Assembly: GCF_000025565.1 (NCBI RefSeq) | Contig: NC_014121.1 | Span: 5,170,216 to 5,234,215 of the forward strand | Reading direction: 5' to 3' | Source of the DNA: Enterobacter cloacae subsp. cloacae ATCC 13047 | GTDB taxonomy: Bacteria > Pseudomonadota > Gammaproteobacteria > Enterobacterales > Enterobacteriaceae | DNA: 64,000 nt | Notes under the pieces: generated by a model | What the model was told of the DNA's origin: nothing | The model's input: only the letters and a program-made list of their open reading frames with translations | Databases searched by the model: none | Shown: positions 33,370-43,301 of the stretch, piece by piece | Layout: every line of letters begins with the position of its first letter | Position numbering within the stretch: the first letter of the stretch is position 1 | Made by a program: the position numbers and the translations under genes

Positions 33370-34739
33370 TAGGAAGCTTAACCGCCCGCATCTTCGCCAT
33401 CTTCTGGCTGACGCTGGCACTGGTTTTAATGCTGGTTTTGATGTTGCCAAAACTCGACTCACGCCAGATGACGGAGCTTCTCGACAGCGAGCAACGTCAG
33501 GGCGTGATGATCGAGCAGCACGTAGAAGCCGAGCTGGCAAACGATCCGCCAAACGATTTGATGTGGTGGCGCAGGCTGTTTCGCGCTATCGACAAATGGG
33601 CACCTCCCGGACAACGCCTGCTGCTGGTGACCAGCGAAGGCCGCGTGATTGGCGCGGATCGCAATGAAATGCAGATCATCCGCAACTTTATTGGCCAGGC
33701 GGATAACGCCGATCATCCGCAGAAGAAAAAATATGGTCGGGTTGAGATGGTGGGCCCTTTCTCAGTCAGGGATGGGGAAGATAACTACCAGCTTTATTTG
33801 ATTCGCCCGGCGAGCAATTCCCAGTCCGATTTTATCAACCTGCTGTTTGACCGTCCGCTTCTGCTGCTGATTGTGACGATGCTGGTCAGTTCACCGCTGT
33901 TGCTTTGGCTGGCGTGGAGCCTGGCAAAACCGGCGCGTAAGCTGAAAAACGCCGCCGACGAAGTGGCGCAGGGTAACCTGCGACAGCACCCTGAGCTGGA
34001 AGCCGGACCGCAGGAGTTTCTTGCCGCCGGGGCCAGTTTCAACCAGATGATCACCGCTCTTGAGCGCATGATGACCACGCAGCAGCGGCTGCTGTCGGAT
34101 ATCTCGCACGAACTGCGTACGCCGCTCACGCGGCTCCAGCTGGGCACCGCACTGCTGCGTCGCCGCAGCGGTGAGAGCAAAGAGCTGGAACGTATCGAAA
34201 CCGAAGCCCAGCGTCTGGACAGCATGATCAACGATCTGCTGGTGATGTCGCGCAATCAGCAGAAAAACGCGCTGGTGAGCGAAACGGTGAAAGCCAATCA
34301 GCTGTGGCATGAAGTGTTAGACAACGCGGCGTTCGAAGCGGAACAGATGGGTAAATCGTTCACCGTCAACTTCCCGCCGGGGCCATGGCCGCTGTACGGT
34401 AACCCCAACACGCTGGAGAGCGCGCTGGAGAATATCGTGCGTAACGCCCTGCGCTACTCGCATACGAAGATTGAGGTGGCCTTCTCGGTGGATAAAGACG
34501 GTATCACCATCATTGTGGATGACGATGGTCCAGGCGTAAGCCCGGAAGATCGCGAGCAGATTTTCCGTCCGTTCTACCGCACCGACGAGGCGCGGGACCG
34601 TGAATCTGGCGGTACCGGGCTGGGTCTGGCGATTGTTGAAACCGCTATGCAGCAGCATCGCGGCTGGGTGAAAGCCGACGACAGTCCGTTGGGCGGGCTG
34701 CGGTTAACGCTGTGGCTACCGTTGTATAAGCGCGCGTAA
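33366..34739 (+). CDS. cpxA: sensor histidine kinase CpxA
   Basis: A 457-residue membrane kinase/phosphatase that senses misfolded envelope proteins. Two membrane segments (about 8-29 and 164-185) flank a periplasmic sensor loop. A HAMP linker follows, then the phospho-accepting H248 in 'LLSDISHELRTPLTRL'. The ATPase domain has N, G1 and G2 boxes ('ENIVRNALRYS', 'DDGPGV', 'GGTGLGLAI'). It is coupled to cpxR by the 4-bp overlap. Confidence 0.98.
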   Translation: MIGSLTARIFAIFWLTLALVLMLVLMLPKLDSRQMTELLDSEQRQGVMIEQHVEAELANDPPNDLMWWRRLFRAIDKWAPPGQRLLLVTSEGRVIGADRNEMQIIRNFIGQADNADHPQKKKYGRVEMVGPFSVRDGEDNYQLYLIRPASNSQSDFINLLFDRPLLLLIVTMLVSSPLLLWLAWSLAKPARKLKNAADEVAQGNLRQHPELEAGPQEFLAAGASFNQMITALERMMTTQQRLLSDISHELRTPLTRLQLGTALLRRRSGESKELERIETEAQRLDSMINDLLVMSRNQQKNALVSETVKANQLWHEVLDNAAFEAEQMGKSFTVNFPPGPWPLYGNPNTLESALENIVRNALRYSHTKIEVAFSVDKDGITIIVDDDGPGVSPEDREQIFRPFYRTDEARDRESGGTGLGLAIVETAMQQHRGWVKADDSPLGGLRLTLWLPLYKRA

Positions 34740-34740
34740 T

Positions 34741-34835
34741 CCCCTCACCCTAACCCTCTCCCCAAAGGGGAGAGGGGACTGCTCGGTGCGGTTTTTTCAC
34801 CCTTGCCCCTTTGGGGAGAGGGCCGGGGTGAGGGG
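34741..34835. repeat. inverted pair of palindromic repeats (BIME-like) between cpxA and yiiM
   Basis: One unit, CCCCTCACCCTAACCCTCTCC plus its hairpin arm, occupies 34741-34777. A second unit in opposite orientation lies at 34805-34835 and ends CCGGGGTGAGGGG. About 27 bp separate them. The pair sits between convergent cpxA and yiiM and probably marks their 3' ends. Confidence 0.82.
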
Positions 34836-34837
34836 CA

Positions 34838-35512
34838 CTATTTCCCCCACAATCTCCGCGAATTATCCTCAATCTGCCGACTAGTGCGGCGTTTCTGCAT
34901 CGTTCTTGTCCAGCTGGTGGATAACCCTGCCGCCGACAACAGCCGATGATATTGCTCGTCATCAAACGGCATATGCCAGGCAATGGCACAGGCGTCATAC
35001 ACCGACACATCGCTCAGGCGCGACACCAGCTCCAGCGGCGCATCCGCAGACACCTGCCCCGCCAGCACCACCCGGTACAGCCAGCCGGTTTTGCCCGCGC
35101 TCTGCAGCCGTGCGGACATGTCGTTAATGCCAAAATGGAAGTTAAGCTTGAAGCATGGCGAGCGCGGTTGCGTTACCTGAATCAGGGCATCACCCCAGCG
35201 GAAAATATCACCAATGAAGACGTTCTTCTCCGTCAGCCCTTCGGTGGAGAGATTCTCACCGAACGCGGGGGCGACGAACAGGTCCGCCTGTTCAGGGAAT
35301 TCGGTTATCCAGTATTGATAATGCTCGCGCGGATAGTGGCACAGCGCGCGTTCGGGCCCGCCGTGGATTTTCTTCTCGGCCTGCTCGTCGCCCGCAAGCC
35401 CGAGTTCGGTTAACGTCAGCTCTCCGTCGACCTGCACTTTGGCGATGGCGCTCGGGCGGCTGCCGTCGTATTCCCTTACCTTGCCTGTAAACACATTCAC
35501 CGGGTAATGCAT
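34838..35512 (-). CDS. yiiM: MOSC-domain protein YiiM (6-hydroxylaminopurine resistance)
   Basis: A molybdenum-cofactor enzyme of 224 residues. Family knowledge says YiiM reduces N-hydroxylated bases and protects against the mutagen HAP. The MOSC core includes the cysteine of 'TQPRSPCFKLN' (about 115-125), which should bind the molybdenum. 'GLAGDEQAEKKIHGGPERAL' near residues 38-57 is typical. It lies downstream of sodA on the same strand, with a terminator between them. Confidence 0.94.
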   Translation of the reverse strand: MHYPVNVFTGKVREYDGSRPSAIAKVQVDGELTLTELGLAGDEQAEKKIHGGPERALCHYPREHYQYWITEFPEQADLFVAPAFGENLSTEGLTEKNVFIGDIFRWGDALIQVTQPRSPCFKLNFHFGINDMSARLQSAGKTGWLYRVVLAGQVSADAPLELVSRLSDVSVYDACAIAWHMPFDDEQYHRLLSAAGLSTSWTRTMQKRRTSRQIEDNSRRLWGK

Positions 35513-35530
35513 CTCTACTCCTTCAGATAC

Positions 35531-35556
35531 AAAAAAAGCGAGTCAACAGACTCGCT
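35531..35556 (-). terminator. rho-independent terminator of sodA
   Basis: On the minus strand AGCGAGTC-UGUU-GACUCGCU is followed by a U-run (A7 at 35531-35537 on the plus strand). It lies 22 bp past the sodA stop. Confidence 0.92.
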
Positions 35557-35578
35557 TCTCACAGGCGTCAATGCAACC

Positions 35579-36199
35579 TTATTTTTTCGCGGCGAAACGC
35601 GCTGCAGCTTCGTCCCAGTTCACCACATCCCAGAAGGCTTTGATGTAGTCCGGGCGACGGTTCTGGAACTTCAGGTAGTAAGCGTGTTCCCACACGTCCA
35701 GACCCAGAATTGGGAAACCAGATGCGCCAGAAATCGCTTCACCCATCAGCGGGGAGTCCTGGTTTGCGGTAGAAACGACCGCCAGTTTGTCACCTTTCAG
35801 AACCAGCCACGCCCAGCCGGAGCCGAAACGGGTTGCAGCCGCTTTTTCGAATTCCGCTTTGAAGTTATCAACAGAACCGAAGTCGCGCTCGATAGCCGCT
35901 TTCAGGTCGCCCTGCAGGGTGGTACCGGTTTTCAGGCCTTTCCAGAACAGGCTGTGGTTAGCGTGGCCGCCCGCGTTGTTACGCAGTACGGTTTTCTTGT
36001 CCGCTGGCAGCTGATCCAGTTTAGTGATCAGCTCTTCAACAGGCAGGTTAGCGAACTCTGGCAGGCTTTCCAGCGCAGCATTCGCGTTGTTCACATAGGT
36101 CTGGTGGTGTTTAGTGTGATGGATTTCCATCGTCTGCTTGTCGAAATGCGGTTCCAGTGCGTCATAGGCATACGGCAGGGATGGCAGTGTATAACTCAT
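35579..36199 (-). CDS. sodA: manganese superoxide dismutase
   Basis: A 206-residue cytoplasmic enzyme that converts superoxide to hydrogen peroxide and oxygen. The metal ligands are H27, H82, D168 and H172 ('MEIHHTKHH', '[11 protein letters not shown]', 'LDVWEHAYY'). The ATG at 36199 fits the family; an in-frame ATG 12 bp upstream is not supported. A Fur box lies upstream. In E. coli kdgT separates sodA from rhaT; here the two are neighbours. Confidence 0.98.
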   Translation of the reverse strand: MSYTLPSLPYAYDALEPHFDKQTMEIHHTKHHQTYVNNANAALESLPEFANLPVEELITKLDQLPADKKTVLRNNAGGHANHSLFWKGLKTGTTLQGDLKAAIERDFGSVDNFKAEFEKAAATRFGSGWAWLVLKGDKLAVVSTANQDSPLMGEAISGASGFPILGLDVWEHAYYLKFQNRRPDYIKAFWDVVNWDEAAARFAAKK

Positions 36200-36274
36200 A
36201 ATCCTCTCCATTAGTGTCGGGCGGCACAGCTGTTAATGCCGCGTAAGCAGTTGGTTCATTATAGTTAATTAAAT

Positions 36275-36293
36275 GATATTGAAAATGATTATC
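36275..36293. promoter_or_regulatory. Fur box upstream of sodA
   Basis: GATATTGAAAATGATTATC is close to the Fur consensus GATAATGATAATCATTATC and lies 76-94 bp before the sodA start. Fur repression of sodA is known. In the rest of the 288-bp sodA-rhaT gap I see only a small hairpin AACCTT-CTG-AAGGTT (36399-36413), on the rhaT side. Confidence 0.8.
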
Positions 36294-36487
36294 AATGCCG
36301 TAGTTTTTATAAGGTTATTTGGGTTTTGCCAAATGACAAAATTGTGAGTCTGCTCACCCGGTTAACGTGCTGATTGCCATCCAGAACCAAAGTGCGGCAA
36401 CCTTCTGAAGGTTCCTGAACCGCCTAATTTTTACACTCATCAAGTCGGGGGGAAGCCACCGGCTATAAAAACGATGAGGACGTAAAA

Positions 36488-37522
36488 ATGAATCATGCGA
36501 TTACGATGGGTATCTTCTGGCATTTGATAGGCGCAGCCAGTGCAGCCTGTTTCTATGCCCCGTTCAAAAAGGTGAAAGGGTGGTCGTGGGAAACCATGTG
36601 GTCGGTTGGCGGTACCGTCTCCTGGCTGATTTTGCCGTGGACCATTAGCGCCATGCTGCTCCCGGATTTCTGGGGCTACTTCACCTCCTTCAGTGCCTCC
36701 ACCCTGCTGCCGGTGTTTCTGTTCGGTGCGATGTGGGGCATCGGCAACATCAACTATGGCCTGACCATGCGCTACCTCGGGATGTCGATGGGTATCGGCA
36801 TCGCAATTGGCATTACCCTGATCGTCGGCACGCTGATGACGCCCATTCTTAACGGCAATGTCGATGTGTTGCTCAACACCAAAGGCGGGCAGATGACGCT
36901 GCTGGGCGTGCTTGTCGCGGTGATCGGCGTGGGTATCGTCACCCGTGCGGGTCAGCTGAAAGAGCGCAAGATGGGCATCAAAGCCGAGGACTTTAACCTG
37001 AAGAAAGGGCTGCTGCTGGCAGTGATGTGCGGCATCTTCTCGGCGGGCATGTCGTTCGCCATGAACGCCGCAAAACCTATGCACGAAGCGGCCGCCGCGC
37101 TGGGCGTCGACCCGCTGTACGTGGCGCTGCCAAGCTACGTGGTGATCATGGGCGGCGGCGCGCTGGTAAACCTCGGCTTCTGCTTCATTCGTCTGGCAAA
37201 AGTGAAGGATCTGTCGGTAAAAGCCGATTTCTCACTGGCAAAATCCTTAATCATCACCAATGTGCTGCTGTCGATGCTGGGCGGCCTCATGTGGTATCTG
37301 CAGTTCTTTTTCTACGCCTGGGGTCACGCCAGCATTCCACCGCAGTACGACTACATAAGCTGGATGCTGCACATGAGCTTCTACGTACTGTGTGGCGGAC
37401 TGGTTGGGCTGGTACTGAAGGAGTGGAATAACGCCGGGCGTCGTCCGGTGGGCGTCCTGAGCCTGGGCTGCGTGGTGATCATCATTGCCGCTAACATTGT
37501 CGGCCTCGGCATGGCGAACTGA
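36488..37522 (+). CDS. rhaT: L-rhamnose-proton symporter RhaT
   Basis: A ten-helix inner-membrane transporter of the drug/metabolite superfamily, 344 residues (E. coli length), that brings in L-rhamnose with a proton. The start '[35 protein letters not shown]' is that of RhaT. Its stop abuts the rhaR stop with no gap. Activation by RhaS is expected from E. coli. Confidence 0.97.
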   Translation: MNHAITMGIFWHLIGAASAACFYAPFKKVKGWSWETMWSVGGTVSWLILPWTISAMLLPDFWGYFTSFSASTLLPVFLFGAMWGIGNINYGLTMRYLGMSMGIGIAIGITLIVGTLMTPILNGNVDVLLNTKGGQMTLLGVLVAVIGVGIVTRAGQLKERKMGIKAEDFNLKKGLLLAVMCGIFSAGMSFAMNAAKPMHEAAAALGVDPLYVALPSYVVIMGGGALVNLGFCFIRLAKVKDLSVKADFSLAKSLIITNVLLSMLGGLMWYLQFFFYAWGHASIPPQYDYISWMLHMSFYVLCGGLVGLVLKEWNNAGRRPVGVLSLGCVVIIIAANIVGLGMAN

Positions 37523-38371
37523 TTACGCTGCCTTTCGACTGCGATGACGCCACTGAACCGGCGTCATCCCCACCTCGCGGTTAAACACCACCGAAAAGTA
37601 ATTACTGTCCTCAAACCCGCAGCGCATCGCCACCTCACTGACCATCAGCTCCGTATGCTGCAACAGATACTGGGCGTGGCAGATGCGCAACTGGCGCAGG
37701 TAGTGGTTCACCGTCATCCCCGTCTGGGTGCGGAACTGCTGGCGCAGCGCGCGCTCGCTGCACTGCTCCTGCTCGCAGAATTTTTCCAGCACGAAACTTT
37801 TGTTCAGGCTGCCCGCAAGCCGGGCGATCAGCTTGTCCAGCAGTGCTTCCTGAACGGTCGCGGAGGGGTTATCGGTAGCGTAACGATGGCGTTTGAGGGT
37901 CATGACCAGCTGGGCGAACAGCAGTTCCGCCATCGGGTTTGCCACCGGATCGTGCTTCTGGCTCTCCTGCTCCAGCTGGGAGATCGTCTGGCGCACCTGC
38001 GCCATGCCGCTGCTGCTCAAGCGCCAGTGGGGTTCGCCTCTGGCATTGAGAAAACCGGGGATATGGGCCGCCCAGTCGACGTTCAGTTTGAGCCTGTCCG
38101 GGCAGTAGATCACGTTCTGCAACACCAGATCGTTAACCGAGGCGTAGGCGTGTTTGTCTTCGGCGCGAATGTAAAACAGATCGCCACGCGTAATGCGGTA
38201 GGGCCTGTCATTGAGGATGTGTAAGCCGTTGCCGCGCCACACCAGCACCAGCTCACAAAATTCGTGGGTATGCTCGGCAAAGACATTTTGCGGGTAGCGG
38301 TCGGCCACCGCGACGGCCTGACTCGCGGAGGCAAAAAAATCATCTTTGCGAAGAATTAACTGAGCGGCCAC
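37523..38371 (-). CDS. rhaR: AraC-family activator RhaR
   Basis: A rhamnose-responsive activator of rhaSR, 282 residues (E. coli length). The N-terminal cupin fold binds sugar ('[19 protein letters not shown]' near residue 30). The C-terminal AraC domain has two helix-turn-helices ('[22 protein letters not shown]' and '[20 protein letters not shown]'). It follows rhaS by 73 bp in one operon. Confidence 0.96.
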   Translation of the reverse strand: MAAQLILRKDDFFASASQAVAVADRYPQNVFAEHTHEFCELVLVWRGNGLHILNDRPYRITRGDLFYIRAEDKHAYASVNDLVLQNVIYCPDRLKLNVDWAAHIPGFLNARGEPHWRLSSSGMAQVRQTISQLEQESQKHDPVANPMAELLFAQLVMTLKRHRYATDNPSATVQEALLDKLIARLAGSLNKSFVLEKFCEQEQCSERALRQQFRTQTGMTVNHYLRQLRICHAQYLLQHTELMVSEVAMRCGFEDSNYFSVVFNREVGMTPVQWRHRSRKAA

Positions 38372-38444
38372 ACCACAACCTCTACGGTGAATAACCGGAC
38401 ATTATTAGCCTTTTTGCGGCAATAAAACGGTGATTGCCTTCGCG

Positions 38445-39281
38445 TTACTGAAGTGAAGCATCCTTCCCCTGACGGATATCGCGCGGCGACCAGCTAAACT
38501 CGCGGCGAAAAAGGGTCGAAAAGTGATTACTGTCGCCGAAACCGCAGCGATAGGCGATATCCGTGACGCTTTCATCGGTGTGACGTAAAAGATGACGCGC
38601 CTTAATCAGGCGCAGACGATTGAGGTAGCGCTGGGGCGTTAGCCCGGTGTGCTGCTTGAGCTGACGATGGAGCGTGCGTAACGACAGCGAAAAATCATCC
38701 GCCAGCGTTTCCCAGCACACATCCTCGGCGAAATGGTCCTCCAGCCAGGCCATCAGCTGGTTCAGCCGCGCGTCGTTATTTGCCAGCCCTTCCACCAGAG
38801 AGCTGCGACGCAGCAGCACCAGCAGCTGCATAAACAGCAGCTCGCGGGTGGCAATGGCATGGGTCTCCTGCCCGTCCTCGCTCTGCTCCAGTTGATTCAC
38901 CAGCTGGCGCACCTGCTGCAACGTGGACTGATTCACCCGCCAGTGAGACGGGTAGTGCCCATCCTGCTCCTGAGGCAGGAGCTTGTTCAACCCCGACAGA
39001 AACTGGAACGCGTCCGGCGAACGATAGAGCACGTTGGTCAGGCACAGATTGTCGGTATGTTCATACAAATGCCTGTCGTGATCGCGCACGAAGCACACCA
39101 TACCGCCGCTGATGGTGTACGGCTGGCCGTTAAAGACATGAATGCCTGTCCCATGCTCGACAATCACAATTTCATGAAAATCATGATGATGTTCAGGAAA
39201 CGCAGCCTGCGGGAGCCGTGGCTCAATCGCGACCGGAGACGTTCCCGACGGGAAAAAATCGACGCTGTGCAGTACGGTCAT
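38445..39281 (-). CDS. rhaS: AraC-family activator RhaS
   Basis: A rhamnose-responsive activator of rhaBAD and rhaT, 278 residues (E. coli length) from the ATG at 39281; an in-frame ATG 15 bp upstream is not favoured. The cupin part ('[24 protein letters not shown]') and AraC domain ('[20 protein letters not shown]') are complete. It is divergent from rhaBAD across a 301-bp control region. Confidence 0.97.
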   Translation of the reverse strand: MTVLHSVDFFPSGTSPVAIEPRLPQAAFPEHHHDFHEIVIVEHGTGIHVFNGQPYTISGGMVCFVRDHDRHLYEHTDNLCLTNVLYRSPDAFQFLSGLNKLLPQEQDGHYPSHWRVNQSTLQQVRQLVNQLEQSEDGQETHAIATRELLFMQLLVLLRRSSLVEGLANNDARLNQLMAWLEDHFAEDVCWETLADDFSLSLRTLHRQLKQHTGLTPQRYLNRLRLIKARHLLRHTDESVTDIAYRCGFGDSNHFSTLFRREFSWSPRDIRQGKDASLQ

Positions 39282-39410
39282 AACGGCCCCCACCAATGAG
39301 AAAAGTTCTCAAAATAGTAATTAAGGCCTTCCACACTCACCTTAAATTTTTGACAGCAAACGTCGCAAAAGCTGTCCATTTTTCAAGAAACAGACGGAAA
39401 AATCGGGAAA

Positions 39411-39527
39411 TGCGGTCAGCGTCACATTGCCCGAAAACCCCGCCCTGACTGGAAATTGTGAACTCCCTCACGTTCATCTTTGCTTTCTTGCCAGCGCGAG
39501 ATTCGGGCTGTCAGTGACGAGAAGGTG
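39411..39527. promoter_or_regulatory. rhaSR-rhaBAD control region with CRP and RhaS sites
   Basis: Two CRP-type sites are visible: TGCGG-TCAGCG-TCACA (39411-39426), nearer rhaSR, and TGTGA-ACTCCC-TCACG (39457-39472), nearer rhaBAD. Downstream of the second, 39474-39527 (…CATCTTTGC…TTGCC…TGTCAGTGACGAGAAGG) resembles the E. coli RhaS half-sites before rhaB. The rest of the 301-bp gap holds no gene. Confidence 0.75.
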
Positions 39528-39582
39528 GTCTTTTCTTCCCTTTTTTACACTCAGCACCAATGACTTAAGAAGGGACCTGACC

Positions 39583-41052
39583 ATGACTTTTCGCCATTGT
39601 GTGGCTGTCGATTTAGGCGCATCCAGCGGCCGCGTAATGCTCGCCACCTGGGACTGCGGCAAGCGCACACTTACGCTTCGCGAAATGCACCGTTTCGCCA
39701 ACTGCCTGCAAAAACTGGACGGTTTTGATACCTGGGATATTGATGCCCTGGAAGCGGAGATCCGCACCGGACTGAACAACGTCTGCAACGACGGCATTCG
39801 CATCGACAGCATTGGCATTGATACCTGGGGGGTGGACTACGTTCTGCTCGACAGCCACGGCGACCGCGTCGGCCTGCCCGTCTCGTATCGCGACAGCCGC
39901 ACCGACGGGCTGATGACACAGGCCATCGCGCAGCTTGGCAAGGACAACATCTATGGCCGCAGCGGCATTCAGTTTCTGCCCTTTAACACGCTGTATCAGC
40001 TGCGCGCGCTGGTTGAGCAGCAGCCGGAGCTGGTCAAAAAGGTGGCGCACGCGCTGCTGATCCCGGACTACTTAAGCTACCGGCTGACCGGCAACATGAA
40101 CTGGGAATACACCAACGCCACCACCACGCAGTTGGTCAACATTAACACCGACAGCTGGGATGAAATCCTGCTGGCCTGGACCGGCGCTTCGCCTTCCTGG
40201 TTCGGCACGCCGACCCATCCGGGTAACGTAATCGGTTACTGGATTTGCCCGCAGGGGAATGAAATCCCGGTGGTCGCCGTCGCCAGTCACGACACCGCCA
40301 GCGCGGTGATTACATCTCCGTTGGCCGGTAAAGACGCGGCCTATCTCTCTTCCGGCACCTGGTCGCTGATGGGCTTTGAGAGCAAAACGCCGTACACCAG
40401 CGACGCCGCGATGGCAGCAAACATCACTAACGAAGGCGGTGCCGAAGGCCGCTACCGCGTGCTGAAGAACATCATGGGGCTCTGGCTGCTCCAGAGGATG
40501 CTGAAAGAGCAACACATTGCCGACCTGCCTGCGCTTATCGCAGAGACCGAAAAGCTGAAGGCCTGTACGTTCCTGATCAACCCGAACGACGACCGCTTTA
40601 TTAACCCGGTGCATATGAGCGCCGAAATCCAGGCCGCCTGTTTCGAAGCCGGTCAGCCGGTGCCTTCCCGTCCTGCCGAGCTGGCGCGCTGCATTTTTGA
40701 CAGCCTGGCCCTGCTCTACGCGGATGTTCTGAGCGAGCTGGCGAGCCTTCGCGGCAAACCGTTCAGCCAGCTGCATATCGTGGGCGGCGGCTGCCAGAAC
40801 CAGCTGCTGAACCAGCTCTGCGCCGATGCCTGCGGCATCACCGTGGTGGCGGGTCCGGTGGAGGCCTCAACGCTCGGCAACATCGGTATTCAACTGATGA
40901 CTCTGGACGAACTTTCAGACGTCGACGAATTCCGTTCGGTGGTCACCGCAAATACCCGCCTGACCACCTTCATCCCTAATCCCTGCCATGAAATTGCCCG
41001 CTACCGGGCGCAGTTTCAGCAAAAACGACTGACTAAGGAGCTTTGCGCATGA
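39583..41052 (+). CDS. rhaB: L-rhamnulokinase
   Basis: An FGGY-family sugar kinase of 489 residues (E. coli length) that phosphorylates L-rhamnulose at C1. The start at 39583 gives '[20 protein letters not shown]' with the ATP-binding loop; the upstream in-frame sequence back to 39427 lies in the control region. An AGAAGGGA site precedes it. '[12 protein letters not shown]' and '[15 protein letters not shown]' are family motifs. It overlaps rhaA by 4 bp. Confidence 0.98.
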   Translation: MTFRHCVAVDLGASSGRVMLATWDCGKRTLTLREMHRFANCLQKLDGFDTWDIDALEAEIRTGLNNVCNDGIRIDSIGIDTWGVDYVLLDSHGDRVGLPVSYRDSRTDGLMTQAIAQLGKDNIYGRSGIQFLPFNTLYQLRALVEQQPELVKKVAHALLIPDYLSYRLTGNMNWEYTNATTTQLVNINTDSWDEILLAWTGASPSWFGTPTHPGNVIGYWICPQGNEIPVVAVASHDTASAVITSPLAGKDAAYLSSGTWSLMGFESKTPYTSDAAMAANITNEGGAEGRYRVLKNIMGLWLLQRMLKEQHIADLPALIAETEKLKACTFLINPNDDRFINPVHMSAEIQAACFEAGQPVPSRPAELARCIFDSLALLYADVLSELASLRGKPFSQLHIVGGGCQNQLLNQLCADACGITVVAGPVEASTLGNIGIQLMTLDELSDVDEFRSVVTANTRLTTFIPNPCHEIARYRAQFQQKRLTKELCA

Positions 41053-42308
41053 CCACTCAACTTGAACAAGCCTGGGACCTGGCTAAACAGCGTTTCGCCG
41101 CCGTCGGCGTGGATGTCGACGCGGCGCTGCGCCAGCTCGACCGTCTGCCGGTCTCCATGCACTGCTGGCAGGGCGATGACGTCGCCGGCTTCGAGAACCC
41201 GGGCGGTTCTCTGACGGGTGGCATTCAGGCGACGGGTAACTATCCGGGCAAAGCGCGCAACGCCACCGAACTGCGTGCGGATCTGGAACTGGCGCTGAGT
41301 CTGATCCCGGGGCCAAAACGCCTGAACCTGCACGCGATCTATCTGGAGTCCGACGAGCCGGTGGCGCGTAACGCAATCAAACCGGAGCACTTTAAAAACT
41401 GGGTGAAATGGGCCAAAGCCAACAAGCTGGTTCTGGACTTCAACCCGTCCTGCTTCTCGCACCCGCTGAGCGCGGACGGGTTTACCCTTGCGCATGCCAA
41501 CGACGAGATCCGTCAGTTCTGGATCGACCACGTTAAAGCCTGCCGCCGCGTCTCGGCCTGGTTTGGCGAGCAGCTTGGCACGCCGTCGGTGATGAACATC
41601 TGGATCCCGGACGGCATGAAAGACATCACCGTCGACCGTCTCGCCCCGCGCCAGCGCCTGCTGGCCGCGCTGGATGAGGCCATCAGCGAAAAACTCAACC
41701 CGGCACACCACATCGACGCGGTGGAGAGCAAGCTGTTCGGCATTGGCGCGGAGAGTTATACCGTCGGCTCGAACGAGTTCTACATGGGTTACGCCACCAG
41801 CCGCCAGACCGCGTTGTGCCTGGACGCCGGTCACTTCCACCCCACAGAAGTGATCTCCGACAAAATCTCCGCCGCCATGCTCTTCGTGCCGCGCCTGCTG
41901 CTGCACGTCAGCCGTCCGGTGCGCTGGGACAGCGACCACGTGGTGCTGCTGGATGACGAAACCCAGGCGATTGCCAGCGAAATCATCCGTCATGACCTGT
42001 TTGACCGCGTGCACATTGGCCTCGACTTCTTTGACGCCTCTATCAACCGCATCGCGGCATGGGTGATCGGCACCCGCAATATGAAAAAAGCCCTGCTGCG
42101 TGCGCTGCTGGAGCCAACCGCAGCGCTGAAACAGCTGGAAGCAAACGGCGACTACACCGCGCGCCTGGCGCTGCTGGAAGAGCAGAAATCCCTGCCGTGG
42201 CAGGCCGTGTGGGAGATGTACTGCCAGCGTAACGACACGCCGGCAGGCATCCAGTGGCTGGAAAACGTGCGGGCGTATGAGAAAGACGTGTTAAGTCAGC
42301 GCGGGTAA
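41049..42308 (+). CDS. rhaA: L-rhamnose isomerase
   Basis: A metal-dependent TIM-barrel isomerase of 419 residues (E. coli length) that converts L-rhamnose to L-rhamnulose. '[16 protein letters not shown]' and '[23 protein letters not shown]' carry the metal-binding residues. Its ATG overlaps the rhaB stop (ATGA), so translation is coupled. A pair of repeats follows before rhaD. Confidence 0.98.
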   Translation: MTTQLEQAWDLAKQRFAAVGVDVDAALRQLDRLPVSMHCWQGDDVAGFENPGGSLTGGIQATGNYPGKARNATELRADLELALSLIPGPKRLNLHAIYLESDEPVARNAIKPEHFKNWVKWAKANKLVLDFNPSCFSHPLSADGFTLAHANDEIRQFWIDHVKACRRVSAWFGEQLGTPSVMNIWIPDGMKDITVDRLAPRQRLLAALDEAISEKLNPAHHIDAVESKLFGIGAESYTVGSNEFYMGYATSRQTALCLDAGHFHPTEVISDKISAAMLFVPRLLLHVSRPVRWDSDHVVLLDDETQAIASEIIRHDLFDRVHIGLDFFDASINRIAAWVIGTRNMKKALLRALLEPTAALKQLEANGDYTARLALLEEQKSLPWQAVWEMYCQRNDTPAGIQWLENVRAYEKDVLSQRG

Positions 42309-42313
42309 TTTTG

Positions 42314-42390
42314 CCCTCACCCTAACCCTCTCCCAAAGGGAGAGGGAACTTTTACCCCCTCTCCCTGTGGGAGAGGGCTGGGGTGAGGGA
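42314..42390. repeat. inverted repeat pair (BIME-like) between rhaA and rhaD
   Basis: Two head-to-head units occur: CCCTCACCC...GGGAGAGGG (42314-42346) and CCCTCTCCC...GGGGTGAGGGA (42356-42390). They lie inside the rha operon, so they may set mRNA stability or partial termination between rhaBA and rhaD. Confidence 0.85.
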
Positions 42391-42424
42391 TTTCACCTCA
42401 CCGCGATAACTGGAAAAGAAAACT

Positions 42425-43255
42425 ATGCAGACCATCACCACCTCCTGGTTCGTCCAGGGCATGATCAAAGCCACCTCCGATGCCTGGCTGAAGGGCTGGG
42501 ACGAGCGTAACGGCGGCAACCTGACGCTGCGCCTGGACGACGCAGATATCGAACCCTACACCGCCGATTTCCACCAGAAGCCGCGCTATATTGCCCTGAA
42601 CCAGCCCATGCCGCTGCTCGCCAATACGCCGTTTATCGTCACCGGATCCGGCAAGTTCTTCCGTAACGTCCAGCTTGATCCTGAGGCCAACCTTGGCGTG
42701 GTGAAAGTGGACAGCGACGGCGCGGGCTACCACATCCTGTGGGGCCTGACCGATGAGGCGGTACCCACCTCTGAACTGCCGGCGCACTTCCTCTCCCACT
42801 GCGAGCGCATTAAGGCGACCAACGGCAAAGACCGCGTGATCATGCACTGCCACGCCACCAACCTGATCGCCCTGACCTACGTGCTGGAAAACAGCTCTGA
42901 CTTCATCACCCGCAAGCTGTGGGAAGGCAGCACCGAGTGTCTGGTGGTCTTCCCGGACGGGGTCGGCATTCTGCCGTGGATGGTACCGGGCACCGACGAA
43001 ATCGGCCAGGCGACCGCCAGAGATATGCAAAAACATTCGCTGGTGCTGTGGCCGTTCCACGGCGTCTTCGGCAGCGGCCCTACGCTTGATGAAACCTTCG
43101 GCCTGATCGACACCGCCGAGAAATCCGCTGAAGTGCTGGTAAAGGTTTATTCCATGGGCGGTATGAAGCAAACCATTACCCGTGAAGAACTTATTGCGCT
43201 CGGCAAGCGCTTCGGCGTAACCCCGCTCCGTTCAGCGCTGGAAATATATGCATAA
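42425..43255 (+). CDS. rhaD: L-rhamnulose-1-phosphate aldolase
   Basis: A zinc-dependent class II aldolase of 276 residues (E. coli has 274) that splits rhamnulose-1-phosphate into DHAP and L-lactaldehyde. The zinc histidines are in '[13 protein letters not shown]' near residue 140; a third is in '[13 protein letters not shown]' near residue 212. It is the third enzyme gene of the operon and is separated from rhaA by the repeat pair. Confidence 0.97.
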   Translation: MQTITTSWFVQGMIKATSDAWLKGWDERNGGNLTLRLDDADIEPYTADFHQKPRYIALNQPMPLLANTPFIVTGSGKFFRNVQLDPEANLGVVKVDSDGAGYHILWGLTDEAVPTSELPAHFLSHCERIKATNGKDRVIMHCHATNLIALTYVLENSSDFITRKLWEGSTECLVVFPDGVGILPWMVPGTDEIGQATARDMQKHSLVLWPFHGVFGSGPTLDETFGLIDTAEKSAEVLVKVYSMGGMKQTITREELIALGKRFGVTPLRSALEIYA

Positions 43256-43301
43256 ACCCTCGCTGACCGGACGGTCCGGGCGATAGTTAAGGAGAATTAT
43301 C

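Noticed and set aside
36440..37084. 214-codon open frame antisense to rhaT
   Set aside because: It is rich in His/Gln/Arg without a domain and lies opposite a certain membrane protein gene.
41016..42014. 332-codon open frame antisense to rhaA
   Set aside because: It is a shadow of rhaA codon bias with no family features.
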